DNA of 64,000 nt, taken from NCBI GenBank assembly GCA_947462335.1, contig OX381707.1, positions 84,096,610 through 84,160,609 of the forward strand, in the 5' to 3' direction. A model generated the notes under the pieces. The model was not told the origin of the DNA and did no database searches. It was given only the letters and a program-made list of their open reading frames with translations. Below, piece after piece: positions 30,230-44,100 of this stretch. The DNA is from Harmothoe impar (taxonomy: Eukaryota; Annelida; Polychaeta; Phyllodocida; Polynoidae). Position 1 is the first letter of the stretch. The number at the start of each line of letters is the position of its first letter. Both the position numbers and the translations under genes were made by a program.

Positions 30230-32839
30230 TATATACAGTCATCTACTCAAAGTAAAAGTGTGCTGTTCAGTTCAAACCTGTGCCCCTTTGGTGTGGGTTC
30301 TAGCCCATTCAGTGGTGGAGGGGAGGGGGTAAATACACATTAATTATGGTGGGATGGCCCAGGTGTGGATGTCGTGACGGGTGTTTCGTGGGAGATGGGA
30401 GTGGTGGTAGGGGAGGGGGGTATGGGCTTGGCTTAAAAAGTGGCTATTATCTAACATAGGGATGCGGGGGAGGAGGAGGTCAGAACAAATGCTTGCAGTC
30501 AAATTCCTGAATAGAGTGGCTAAGACATCCTTTGGAAGATGTCATCCTTTGGAAGATTTGAGGGTTAGGCTTATATGCGAGAATTCACAGTAATAGTTGT
30601 TTAATGCCATTTCCACAGCTACGTTCATGTTAATGGAGAGAAAGCTCCATCAGGCATAAATCTTTTGAATAAGTACAAGTGTCTGTGTCCCTGCATATGA
30701 ACCAGGCAATCAAAAGAGGGAGTGAAAAGAGGAGATGAAACCATTTTAAGATAGTTTAAGAAAGCCAGAGTTAGTAAGAATTATTACACACTGAGTAGAG
30801 TAAGATGCGCCACATCTGTCCCTAAGCCATGATTACTTTTGAGGAATGAGATTTTTTTTTTTAACATAGAATTTTGATATAAATCTTCTTCAAATTTGAT
30901 ATTAAAAATATAAATATTTGATATAAATTCTTTCTTTTAATTTGAAGAGCTTTTGCGGGGGTTCACCCTTGTCGACCACTGTACATAATACCCTCATCCA
31001 CTAGTCGTGACTATAATTCCTCAGTTCTTACTACCGTCCATGCTCCGATTCACGGCTCCAATAACTGATCCAGTAATTGACCCGATGGATCTGAGTTTGT
31101 AATGTGTATTTATTCATTATATGATTTTCAAATGCAACAGACATTAAACATAGGTGAATCGCAGTAGAATATCACAGAATATTGTATATGGTAATAATGT
31201 ACACTTCTGTAATAAATGTCTGTCTCTTGTATGGGACATTAATAGCTAATGGATGCAGCAACTATGTCACATTATGTAATGGATCACTTTAAAGTCAATT
31301 ATTTTCTCTTTCCCTTCTAACTAGAATTAAATCACATTTCTCTGCACATTTCTGACTGCGTGAACATGTCCCTATCGAGGAGGAGAGGCGAGGAGCTGGT
31401 CGTTTTTCACCAAACTGCCCAGACTCTGCCCCCCTCCCCACCATAGCTCTAGAGGGTTCTGATTGTTTGCCTGACAACCGCCTCAAACGTATGGAGATTT
31501 AGCATCCTCCCTGTAATACATGGTAACGGATGGTAATTTGTTTGCCCATTAACACTGGAGGTTCTATGGTCTATGGTCCATGGTCTCTTAGGATGTCGTA
31601 TGAATTTAATGTGATTTAATTGCCGCAGTTATCTGGGTAAACTTCTGTTAATGGTCTTAGTAATAGTAATGTGGTATGTGTTATTACTTTGGTGCTGTGT
31701 AATTCATGTAAATCAGATCTTTTGAATACTCAAATGACCCGGAACAATGTTGAGGACCCCATTTTGAAACTACTCGTATAAGCTGGCAGATCATCCTAGG
31801 AATCATCTGGGGAAGAGATACGACAACTTTTTTACATTGATTTTAATTATTGTTTTGTATGATTAATGATATATTAATTCAAAATATTGCTCAGTGACCA
31901 TATGCTCCTTGACCCATCCGATTAATCCCTTACTAACCATGTTAATGGCCAATCCTGTTCACTTACCATGAATCAATTTTTCGTGTCATGACGCCAGGTT
32001 GGCATCATTTGTTTTAACAAGATCATGTATTTAATCACTGAGCAACATTTCTTGTCATACCTCAATATACATTCCCCCGTTATATCAATATCAACTTGAC
32101 TGGTGAGTAAGGTAATGAAACATACTCAATTTAACTTGTTATCATTCAAGTGACTCTGGCCAAAGATATATTTGTCCTATGTAAAGGGTACGAACGGTTA
32201 TTATATCCTTAGAAAGCCATCATAACTACAATAAACAACAACCCTAATGACACTATCCTGAGCTGTACGGTGATTATACATTGTGTGGTGTAACTATGTA
32301 AGGTTGTGAAGCATAACATATTGATTTTAACCTTTACATAATAATAGTTTGAGCCCCCAGGTCGGATGGCACAGAGCATATTCCTGCATGTAATTAACAT
32401 ATTTGTTACAATCAAATATATAACTATATATACCATGATGTATTTGTAAAACACTTAGAACACATGCTTGGTCTTTGAACAATTCAAGTATTACTTGTAA
32501 ATTCTTTTGCCATCAAAAGTGGCAAGGTTTGTACACTTGTGCATGTAAGGTCTAGTTGTTGGGAGGGGAGATAAGGTGCTATATTTATCGCCCCCCTCCC
32601 CCCACACACACACACTCACCTCGGGGGGAGGGGGAGGTGGGTTTGGGTACCCTGGATAGTCACTAGACCAACGAGACTTCAACTAGTGGATGTAAATAGG
32701 CCCGTGTGTGTAGACCTCACCCTACATACACGTACACACTCAACATCAATATACACTCTAATTGGTAGTCAGACGGTCTATTCATGATGTATATCAAGAT
32801 CAAGACTTTAACGTGAGTGTGTACTTCAATACTATGATA

Positions 32840-32840
<1 letters not shown>
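30230..32840. other. Intergenic, nothing recognised
   Basis: AT-rich DNA with poly-purine runs. Short ORFs at 31295-31486 and 32209-32682 have no recognisable domain. Confidence 0.5.
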
Positions 32841-33022
<182 letters not shown>

Positions 33023-33029
33023 ATATTCT

Positions 33030-34225
33030 GTTACTTAGCCAGATACAAAGGATCTGTCCGCCAAGTGCCAAGTTTACACATATTCTATAAGCAGACCACC
33101 GTATATATCGCTTCTAACACTGACAGTAGCGTAGCAGCCAGATACATGGTGGTCCAGGGTCCCCTTCTCGACCTAGTTTTCTCACCCTTAGTAATTAGTG
33201 TTGATAGATAAACATGGCAGCGCCCATGGCCTACATTAATGATGATGTCTATCTGTGGCTGCCAGTGGGGTTTCTTCACACTGACAATTCACTGTGGGTA
33301 GCTAACCACTAGTGGTTAATGATGATGACTCTGAAATTGACGGCTATTATTATGTCAGGCTTCATTGCCTCCTTTCCAATCCGCTCATTTCCAGTTGTGT
33401 ATTCTAATTCATGGCACTACTATGGCCCTAGACCGCTAAATTCTATATGGTGACATGGCTATTTCTTAAAATCGACATGGGACATGGCCATGATAGTGAC
33501 ATGGGACATGGAGCATTTCTTAAGTCTGACATGCAACATTGGCCTTAGTGACATGGATGTTGTTATGTATGTACCTGTATGTGTGGTGCCTCTGCTGGTC
33601 AGATCATGACTGGCTGTTTACACCAAGTTACTTCCGGTTACGACTTCCTGTTACGACTTCTGGTTACGTTACGACTTCCGGTCCATATACAACAGATGTG
33701 AATGCCATCAGAACCTCGGAAAGCCCTAAAATGCACTAATCTCACGATAAAATTCCTTAAATTTTCCTTAAATTTTCTCCCACATTATGTACATGTATCA
33801 CTATAAGTGTCTTCAGTTAACAGTGAGTAGTACATGAAATCAACCGTGCTTATCTGGCACATGATGGACTATGTGGTGTTGTCTGCTCCTATACATGGAC
33901 AATCTTGAACTTTAAGGGAGAGCCTGCATACATTGCTGAATATACTGCTGTATACGTGTAAGGCTATACTAGAAGACATTAACATTAAGTAAATTAAGTA
34001 AATTCTAACTCCAATATTAACTCAGAATAATTATCATACATACCATCCTGACTTTATATATTATTTTTTTGTTAATAAATACTTTTTCTGTTCCGAAAAT
34101 TAGACCCTTGACTCCTAATTTCTTCCTAGCTTCTATATACCTTTGGTATAGCTTGTCCCTATGGGATACACTAGATGTACGACCCTGGGGATGGTGAGGG
34201 AGGGGTCCCGGGCTGGATGGGGGGA
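33030..34225. other. Intergenic, nothing recognised
   Basis: A small TTACGACTTCC repeat lies at 33635-33680. No gene is supported. Confidence 0.45.
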
Positions 34226-34230
34226 TCAGG

Positions 34231-37200
34231 GTGAGCCTGGGCCGGGCTATACATATGTACTATATGATTCCAAAGACTAACACTTACTTTGAGAACACCA
34301 GGGGTGTAGTTGTATCACATATGAATGTAAGGAGTCTCCCTGCAAACATACATACTTTCAGAATAGATTTTAACAACTGTGATATAGACTGCCTGTCAAT
34401 ATCTGAAACATGGTTGCATGATACCATCCCAGACTCAGTAGTGGCACTAGACGGTTTCAACTTATTAAGACATGATAGGCAGACCCTAGATGATCAAGGT
34501 TAAATTCAGGGTGGAGGTGGCCTATGTATTTTTCTGAAACAGGAATATACTTTCTCATCAACTGAGTTAAGCCACCTTAACCTCAGTGAAGGGGACATAG
34601 AACTACAATGTATCACATTCAGCAGACCTTTTCTCAAAAAATGTGTACTGTTTAACATATATAGACCCCCAAGTGGAGATGCATATAGGTTCTGTACAAA
34701 GCTGACGGAAGCTGTGGGAAGGTTGGGCTTTATCTAATGGGTGATTTCAATGTGGATCTGATGGGACCATATAGATGTAACACCAAAAGAAATGAAGCTC
34801 GGCATCTAAAGAATATTATTCTTCAAATGGGATTGAAACAATATATACAGGAATTCACACATATCTCACCGGATGGTAGTACCTCACTGCTAGACCTAGC
34901 CTGTACAAACTCAACAAAAATTGTCGCCAGTGGACACTTAATGTTATTATAGCTGACCATCTACTGATATATGTGGTTAGAAGTGCTAAGTCCCCCCCTA
35001 AAATACCGATAGAATTCACGGGAAGATCCTATAGAGATTACATTGAGGAAAACTTTATATTAGGTCTGAAAAATGTGGACTGGACTATTTTCTGGGACTC
35101 AGAGGATGCTGGTCAAGCCTGGGACATATTTATTCAAAAAGTAGATTCTATTCTTTCCATTACCTGTCCTATAAAAAACTTTAAGTTTGCCCAACAGAAA
35201 AAACCCTGGGTTACAAATGCATTATTAGACATATTTAATGAAAAAAACGCTGCCTTAAAAAAAGCTAAGCACACTAAAAATAAAGATGACATAAATATAG
35301 CAAATTTCCTAAAAAACAGAGCCAGATTTTTAGCAAAAACTGCAGAAGATGAATTCTATAAAAAATAATTTAGATAGACACAAAAATGACCCCAAGGAAT
35401 ACTGGAAAGAAATCCAAAACAGGCAAATAGCAATATTAATCTTATTGATATTGATACAAACGAACCCATCCCCCCAGAAGACACGGCAAATTACATAAAT
35501 GAGTATTTCATAAATATTGGCCCAAAATTAGCACAAGATATGGACACCCCGTGGACATATACAGGATTTACTTCAGACCTAGCCCATAATATCAAAACTA
35601 TTTCACTGGAAGATACACTTAGATTAATTAAAACCATTAAAGTTAAAAAAGGCTCAGGTGTACCACACATTTCTACACAAGTACTAAAAACAGCTTTAGA
35701 GGCCCTACCATCACATTTGCAGCATGTTATTAACTTATCAATCCTTAAAAGTAACTTTCCTTCCCCCTGGAAACAAGCTACAGTAGTACCAATACCAAAA
35801 GGTGGCAATCCATCCCTAGTAAATAACTTACGACCCATTTCCATCCTCCCACTAATCTCTAAACTATGTGAAAAAGCTATACACACCCAATTACTCCATT
35901 ATCTTCAGCAGAACAATATACTTAACCCAAACCAACATGGTTTCCGTCCAGAGCGTTCTACGATGACTAGCCTCTATGACCTCACAGATCAGATGTATGA
36001 TGCAATAGAGCATGGTCATATTACCTTGGTTACCTACCTCGATTTTGCTAAAGCGTTTGACACAATTAACCACTCCCTATTATGCCAAAAATTGCAGAAA
36101 ATTGGACTCGCTGGAGCCACTGTAAATTGGTTCAAATCCTACTTAACTGATAGGAAGCAAACCACCAAGGCAAATGGTATAGTGTCAGCCCCCTCTACCA
36201 TTATATGTGGTGTCCCGCAGGGGTCCATTTTGGGACCCCTCCTCTTTCTTATATATATCAATGACCTGAGTTCATCCCTAGTTACCCTGAAAAGTCAATT
36301 ATATGCTGATGACACTGCCCTATTCTGTACGTACCCTGTACCTACTCCAGATATAATTGCTGAAGTGAATCAGGACCTGGCAAATGTTGCAAACTGGTGC
36401 AAGAAAAATAAATTGTCCTTAAATATAAAGAAAACCAAGTATGCACTATATGGTACCAAATACAGGCTACAGCACCATGGTAACATTGTGCTTACTATTG
36501 ATGGTCAGAACTTATTACAAACTAGCCAGTATAGGTACCTAGGGATAGAGCTAGACAGTGACTTAAATTTTAAGGGCCACCTTAAAGTGCTGAATAAAAG
36601 CCTTTCCTATAAGTCATACCTACTGACCAGATACAGGACCAGGCTAACCCTGGAAGCAGCCCTGGACACAGTCAATACCATGGTCTTACCAGTCATAGAC
36701 TATGGTCAGTTAATCTATGACACGGGAAATAAAGCAGCCCTAGGCAGGATACAAGGTACTATAGATAGGATGCTTAAAGTATGCTACTTTATGTATAAGG
36801 ATGAAGATGCAGAGGACATCAGGAAAAGAGCTAAAATCGGGGCACTGGTTGAGAGAAGGGACCTGGCCCTTGCCATAGCCTCGTATAAATATGCTGGTAA
36901 TCCAGACAATCTGGACAATAGGGAGATAAGAACTCGTCAGCATGATGCAAAGCTGGTGGTAACTAAATCTCATAAATTAGCTACAGCCAGGCACAGTGTC
37001 ACATATCGTCTGGGTCATAAGTGGAACTCCCTATCCTCAGAGATAAGAAATTCCTCATCCCTGGAGGTGTTCAAAACAAAGGTCTCCAAAAAATGATGAC
37101 TAAAGAGTGTTCTAAGCAGTATGATAGTACTAGCTCCGGCCCGAGCGCTTACCATGGTCTCCCTAATATATCTATTCTTGATCCCTTCCCTCACTAAAAC

Positions 37201-37459
37201 TCTCTCAATCACATACGTATTAATAATAATGAAAATAGACATGACCACTCACACACTAATTAAATGAAAAGATTTATTTGGAATAATATGTTGAGTAAAA
37301 ATCCGCATCTATAAAGTGATGCAAACTGTATGCTAGCATTTGTATATTAGGAAACATAACTGTATCCCAGACTTGCTGTAACTGACAAAATACAGGACTA
37401 GTTCCTGTCAGTTGCAGTTGAAATAAAGATCTTTGAATTGAATTGAATTGAATTGAATG
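34231..37459 (+). mobile_element. Decayed Jockey-superfamily LINE
   Basis: It holds an AP-endonuclease-type start (SHMNVRSLPANI, SISETWLHD), an endonuclease MGDFNVDL segment near 34737, then an RT ORF, and ends in a (TTGAA)n tail at about 37433-37459. Stops and frame shifts (e.g. near 34501, 34735 and 34950) break ORF2. No ORF1 is visible, so the 5' side is truncated. Confidence 0.85.
35540..37096 (+). pseudogene. LINE reverse transcriptase (ORF2, 3' part)
   Basis: A long open stretch with RT motifs in order: VVPIPKGG, LRPISILP, HGFRPERST, TYLDFAKAFDTI, GVPQGSILGPLLFLIYIND and the catalytic YADDTALF. A thumb and C-terminal region follow, ending near SLEVFKTKVSKK. This part reads through without stops, but the upstream endonuclease region (34231-35370) is broken into three frames, so the unit is not autonomous. 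The closest groups are CR1/L2-like members of the Jockey superfamily; clade assignment would need a tree. Confidence 0.85.
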
Positions 37460-38126
37460 ACAAGCACAAACTCACCTCAATTCAAGTGTAGGCCTAAATT
37501 CCAAAATTTTCTGAAGATATAGATTCTAACCTGTTTCAAACAACTCTGAATGCGCCAATTTCATCGGCAAATTCCTCATTTTCCGGGGAGCCTGCAGCCC
37601 CAAAGCCCCCCCTTAGTGACACTAGCAACATGGGTTTTTCCTTAGCGGCATGGGACATGGGCATTTCTTAAGATCGACCTGTGACATGCGTACCCCCCAA
37701 TCAAGGGCCCCACTACTCTTAGGATCCTACCCATGATGCATAGAGTGAATTGTGAGTGACAACATATTGAGTAATCGTCACGTAGGAGTGTGGAATGAGA
37801 GCACTCTGGTCTCGGGCACAGCCGGACTAGCATTCTTTGTCATCATGATCGAGTCACTAATCCCCCTGTACAATAATTCACAAATCTAATTCAGAACTGG
37901 TGCAAAATCAATAGCATTGGCAACTTTTGAAAAAACTAAATATCAAGTGATGTCAGTCCTTGACAAAGGTGATGCAATGTAAGTATTCTAAATTAAACAT
38001 GATAAGCACCCCACACTCCCAAGGAAAATGAACATTGATCTGAGTATAACTGATTGTTATGGAATACAAGGCTAACCACCATGTTAAAGTTCTAAAAATG
38101 TTGGTTTTGCAGCAAATAGATCCAGA
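37460..38126. other. Upstream region of the CARD-NACHT gene
   Basis: No clear promoter. GTTTTGCAG at 38104-38112 could be an acceptor for an exon carrying the start codon, implying an upstream leader exon not identified. Confidence 0.35.
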
Positions 38127-41100
38127 ATGGAGTTGACCTTTGAGAAGATTAATGAGCACATTGACAGGAACGGACCAGAGCTACTAAGGCGACTGGGTAT
38201 GTAAACTCAATATATTCCATGTCTAGGAATGGTGCCTCAATGAATATCAATACCAGCTTGAAATGGACAGCAATTTGAATAAACTTTCCATTTTGAGTTC
38301 CCTTGAAAACCTTGTGGGTAAATCAGTTCGTTATTGTATGTAATCACCCTGACATTTGGGAGATTATTTTACAAAAATAGTTTTGCATTCATATACAAGT
38401 GACACCGACGTTCTTTGACGACAGTTTCTCATTAATTACAGCTCCACTACTGATGAGTGCAGCTGTCCTGAAAGACTTGGTAAAACATGAGGTGCTTCTC
38501 GACCACCAGGAACAAACATTAAGGGTAATCCAGGCTAACAAACATATCTCACATATTATCAAAAAGAGCATATTTCCAAGAAAGAAATACCTAGAGAAAC
38601 ACTAAAATAGATGTGCTCAATTATACTTCCGTTTGACCTATGCTTCATGCCATGATTTGATGACATAACCATTATAGTCCAGCAAGGCACATATTCAATT
38701 GATGTGCAGCATTTATTAATCAATTATGCAGGTGTCTATAGCCCGGACTACACTAGGGCGACACTGGTGTCTGCGAAACGTTGCGGTCTTTTTTTATGTT
38801 TTGTTTTGCATTGCGCACCATTTTGTCCTGGTTTCGCCCTGGTTTCGCCCTAGTTTCGCCCTGGTTTCACCCTGATTTTGCCCTACTCCTGGCGTTCCTT
38901 GAGGCAACACTGCCGCGAAATGAAGCGAAATGAGGTGAATCATGTAAGAACAATACATTAAAAGGATCGCCTCGTTTCGCAAGGACCTGTGTCGCCCTAG
39001 TGGAGCCCAGGCTAATGCGAGGTGAAAGGGTTGTTCTCTCCTTTCAGCACATACGGGATCCTGCGACTCGATGCAGCTGTTTCCTGGACCTGGTGAAAGG
39101 AGGTTCTGCGTCAATGTATCACGGGCTGATTAATGTGGCAAAGCTGAACAATCAAACTGACCTTGTGAAGCTACTTGGTGAGATTAAGATCTCATATATT
39201 ACGTAGTGATATTTTTTGTGTAGTGGTAATTAATGCAACATTCTGTAACTGCTTTTCAAAAGCCATAATTAGGCGATACTTTTACCCCAGTTGAGAGCAG
39301 TACACACAATCTAGACAATTATAAGCCATTTTTGAATATGTATCATATGTCTTGATCCAGGTAACTTCAGTGAACTACCCGCTAAATCCACAGAATCTTC
39401 AGAGCAAGGGAATAAACTTAAATCTCTTCGCCAGTTACAGGAAGGTTTGTTTTTCAATTCACAATACCACTGTCAATTATATTTCCTTTGTCAACGAAAG
39501 TAAAAGTATCCATAAACACCATGCATTAGGGCCAAAAAAATAGAGTTAAAAATCAAAACAAATATCAATTGATTTATTTCATTTTTGTTTTAAAATCTAA
39601 ATTCAATCTTTTATGATTTCGATTTTCTCCATTTATTTTAGCCCTTCGGAGTTCTGTAGTTTAATTTATAAACATTATATGTTATTCATTATAATGAAAC
39701 TATACTTCAACCATTTTGGTTATTTAGTGATTACCCTATCTGCCCGTTTTAGCGCAGCTGTGCTCAAACAAGACAATAGCTTAATTGATACCCAATTTTT
39801 GGTGGTTAAAATAGTTTTGAAACAATGTTCTACCCTGCTATAAAATGGGACTAATTTCAGTACCACTAGAACAGGTAGATACAGGATCATTAGGATATGT
39901 AGAGCACAGGGTTTCCACAGATACATAATCAATAAAGCTACCAACCTCATCACATTTCCCTAGTTGCAGTTGTGACCATAATCAAACTAGTGTATGAATC
40001 TCATTCAGCGCTCCGTGCCCAGAAGGACTACTACGTGAGAACCTTGATGAAGAGTTACCAGTTGGACATAGAAGGATTGGACAGGACGTATGACATGAAC
40101 CCGTGCTATATAGAAATTATGGCTTCCTCTGATGAGATCGAAAGGTAATGGAAATTGTCCATTTAGCATAAATTCAATTTCCTACATCCTGATCATTAAT
40201 TTAAAAGAGAGAATGTATTTGGGGCATTACAAATGGATCATGTTTGGTGAATATATTCATATCTGTGCTTTTCCCATCCAACAAAGTTTCAACTAATGTA
40301 GCTACTCAAAGGAAGTTGTGCCTCAGACATCATCTGTGTACTGGAGACCTAACTTATTGTTGAAATGTCTATTCTATCCAGGCATTCTCAAGATGTGAAT
40401 CTGCCAAGGTTGTTGGAAGTTGAGCCTGGAAAACCAAATTTGAAGACAATTCTGCTTTCTGGACCAGCAGGAGGAGGTAAATCCTGCAAAATCAGACGGT
40501 TTGCATTCTCATGGTCTCAGAATCTTGATATGGAACGGAAGTGGGATCTAGTGGTGATTCTTAATGTTGCAACGCTACGAATGAAAGAAGGCCAGCCAAC
40601 AGATGACCAGATCATGGATGCTATATCCCAGAGTCTAGATGGTGTCAAGGATAAAGACAGACATGTGATAATGGAGGCAATACATGATGAGAAAATCCAG
40701 GTTCTCGTTGTGCCTGATGGTCTAGACGAATGTAAGCACCCAGCTACCTTGAAGATGCTGCACACTTTCATAGAAACCACCCACAAGACAGGATCCAACA
40801 TCACAGTCCTAGCTACATGCAGAACCGAGGAATGCCCAATCCCTAGAAAATTCTTTGACAGATGTATCAAGTTAAATGGGTTTAGTGTTGAGGAAGGGAT
40901 CCAATACATACGCTCATACTACAAGCACATACAATGCCCAACAGATGGTGTAGATGGTGCACTAGTGTTGGGTAGTATCTGCAGGCTAAAGGAAAAATTT
41001 CATCAAATCCTCATCAACCCCTTGATGGTCCATATCCTCAGTGCTGTCACTGCAGATTGGTCTGTAATGCTGAAAGACGCATTGAAAATTAAGAAGTTGT

Positions 41101-44100
41101 TACAAGCATTTGAGAAGTTGATGAAAAGACGTCAGCTTGAGAAGAACAAGAAAGTCTACCTGTACTCAGGAGACCTGTTACAGGACGTTATGCGAGGTCA
41201 AGCACAGAAATTCTACAAGCTGTCCCTATATATGCTGCTAAGTGCTGAAAGGGATGTCACTGAACAGCTTCTTCAGGAGTTTGATATCAGACCAGATAAC
41301 CTCTACTTCACCTTCATGAAGGCCAGGAAGGTCTGCAACGAAGACTTTGATGTCATCAATGTATGGAACTTCACACACCAAGTATTTCTGGAGTACCTGG
41401 CTACATGTGGACTAGAAACTCTTCCTGATGACATCCTTGTACCCTTGCTCTTTGTCCTGTGCCACAGGAAGAAATTCCGGAACACCCAACAGATCCTCTT
41501 CAGCACTCTTGGAGGAGACCAAAAGCATACAAAAAAATTATCGGACATCATCCGGGCAACCATTCTTCTGCAGTTCGACTGGGAAAAATGTGCAAACATA
41601 GATGAGGGAACAAAAGACCACCTGATGTCACTGCAGGATGAGGTAGGCAATCTGATCAAAGATCAAGACGTGGAGATCTTTCTTAAATGTCAGGATGGAC
41701 AAGCGATGAATAGAAAGGATATACCTCTTGCTGAGAGCTTGTTCGGGAAGATCAAAGACTGCTATGAGGGTAGAGCAGCAGAGTTTCAGCAATGCGGACT
41801 TCTTGTCTCCATGACACGGGATCAGGCGTTGATGAAGCACGTCTATGACTGTCTGCATGAAGTGCCTGACAGTCAGCAACAAGACATCTTTAATCAGAGT
41901 TTGCGCTGCCTTCTACCTTCAAAATAGTAGGTCATATATTTATCTTTCACTGTTTAATACAGATAAGTACTATTTATGAAGTACCGTAAAACCTTGCGTA
42001 TAAGATGCGGCTTGTACGCGAGTCAGAGCCAGCTTTCTTTTGATACCAAACATGCATATATGGGGTGCGGCTTATACGAGAGTTTTTATAAGTATAGTAC
42101 AGTACTAAATTAACAATTTTCAGATACCCTATTAGGCTTATAGGATTTTCCAAAGTTAGGGGTGCGGCTAATACGCGAGTAAGGCTTATACGCGAGGTTT
42201 TACGGTAATTGATTTATTTTGTTAGCTTTTTCAGTAACATGTATACTGAACAGCCTACATCCAATGAATTACAGTTCCATTTGGATAATTTTTGCGCATA
42301 TTAATTAACAACAGTACAGGCTGATTATGAAGGTGATGGAATTTTCACTATATAACTACATGTATCAGCCATAAACAAAGTTAGATTTATATATCTATAT
42401 TAATAAACGCTATTCTAGATTTTAAATTCCATTTTCAGCAAAGATGAAAATGACGCCTTCTGCACCCTTTATGCTACTGGAGGAACTCGTTGGTCAGCAG
42501 TTGGAAAAGACAAAGACGGTATCTACATACATGCATGGTCACCAAGAGATGGGTATAGAGCTGTCAGTATGCACATGGAAAGCTTGTACAATGTCAATGA
42601 CCCAGCCAGTGGGCCAGGCAGTGGGCAAGTAGGTGGCCCAACCAGTGGCCCAAGCAGCGGCCCAACCAGTGACCCAAGCAGCGGCCCAATCAGTGACCCA
42701 ACCAGCGGCCCAACCAGTGGCCCAAGCAGTGGCCCAACCAGTGACCCAAGCAGCGGCCCAATCAGTGACCCAACCAGCGGCCCAACCAGTGGCCCAAGCA
42801 GCGGCCCAACCAGTGACCCAAGCAGCGGCCCAATCAGTGACCCAACCAGCGGCCCAACCAGTGACCCAACCAGCGGCCCAACCAGCGGCCCAACCAGCGG
42901 CCCAACCAGCGGCCCAACCAGCGGCCCAACCAGTGGCCCAACCAGCGGCCCAACCAGCGGCCCAACCAGCGGCCCAACCAGCGGCCCAACCAGCGGCCCA
43001 ACCAGCGGCCCAACCAGCAGCCCAACCAGTGACCCAAGCAGCGGCCCAACCAGCAGCCCAACCAGCGGCCCAACCAGCAGCCCAACCAGCAGCCCAACCA
43101 GCGGCCCAACCAGCGGCCCAACCAGCGGCCCAACCAGCAGCCCAACCAGCGGCCCAACCAGCGGCCCAACCAGCGGCCAAACCAGCAGCCCAACCAGCAG
43201 CCCAACCAGTGGCCCAACCAGCGGCCCAACCAGCGGCCCAACCAGCAGCCCAACCAGCGGCCCAACCAGCGGCCCAACCAGCAGCCCAACCTGTGGCCCA
43301 ACCAGCAGCCCAACCAGCGGCCCAACCAGCAGCCCAACCAGCGGCCCAACCAGCGGCCCAACCAGCAGCCCAACCAGCGGCCCAACCAGCAGCCCAACCA
43401 GTGACCCAACCAGCAGCCCAACCAGCGGCCCAACCAGTGACCCAACCAGCGGCCCAACCAGCAGCCCAACCAGTGACCTAAGCAGCGGCCCAACCAGCAG
43501 CCCAACCAGCGGCCCAACCAGCAGCCCAACCAGTGACCCAACCAGCAGCCCAACCAGCGGCCCAACCAGTGACCCAACCAGCGGCCCAACCAGCAGCCCA
43601 ACCAGTGACCTAAGCAGCGGCCCAACCAGCGACCAAGGCAGCAGCTCAAGCTGGAGCCATGTTTCCATCAAGAAAAAGAACAAACTAAAGCTAAGACTTC
43701 CCGCCACAATCCAGATTCATCCTTTTATGCTGCCTCAGCCACATCTACCAACCATGACCCCTCTTCATATTGAGAAGGTGACCAGATTACAGGTCTGTAT
43801 CCCTGCCAGAAGCATTGGCCCATTTGTCTCATCACACCCTCGACAGCTGTGGGGTCGCACACCTGACTCAGAATTCAAACACTGGCCATCCTTTCTTAAA
43901 TGTATTTCCCACTACATAGAGACAGATTCCTTGTTTCTAGAACTTCATAAGGATAGTCCAGTGGACACTTTCCTCTACTGCCTTCTAGATGCAAACTACA
44001 TCAGATTCCTCAAAGAGGTTCAGGGATGGAGGACGGTTTACATCAGATGGGGAATCATCCCAAGCTACAAGCTCTGCCCTTGGACCAACTCACTTTGCTC

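Noticed and set aside
41920..41929. Stop codon after exon 6 as the true end of the CARD-NACHT gene
   Set aside because: A donor-like ATA|GTAGGT here joins in phase with the exon at 42439, and all downstream phases agree to a clean stop at 44708; still an inference that transcripts could overturn.
42523..43707. Long minus-strand and alternate-frame ORFs across the 12-bp array
   Set aside because: They are by-products of a stop-free 12-bp repeat; only the frame continuous with exon 7 has supporting splice phase and flanking non-repeat protein.
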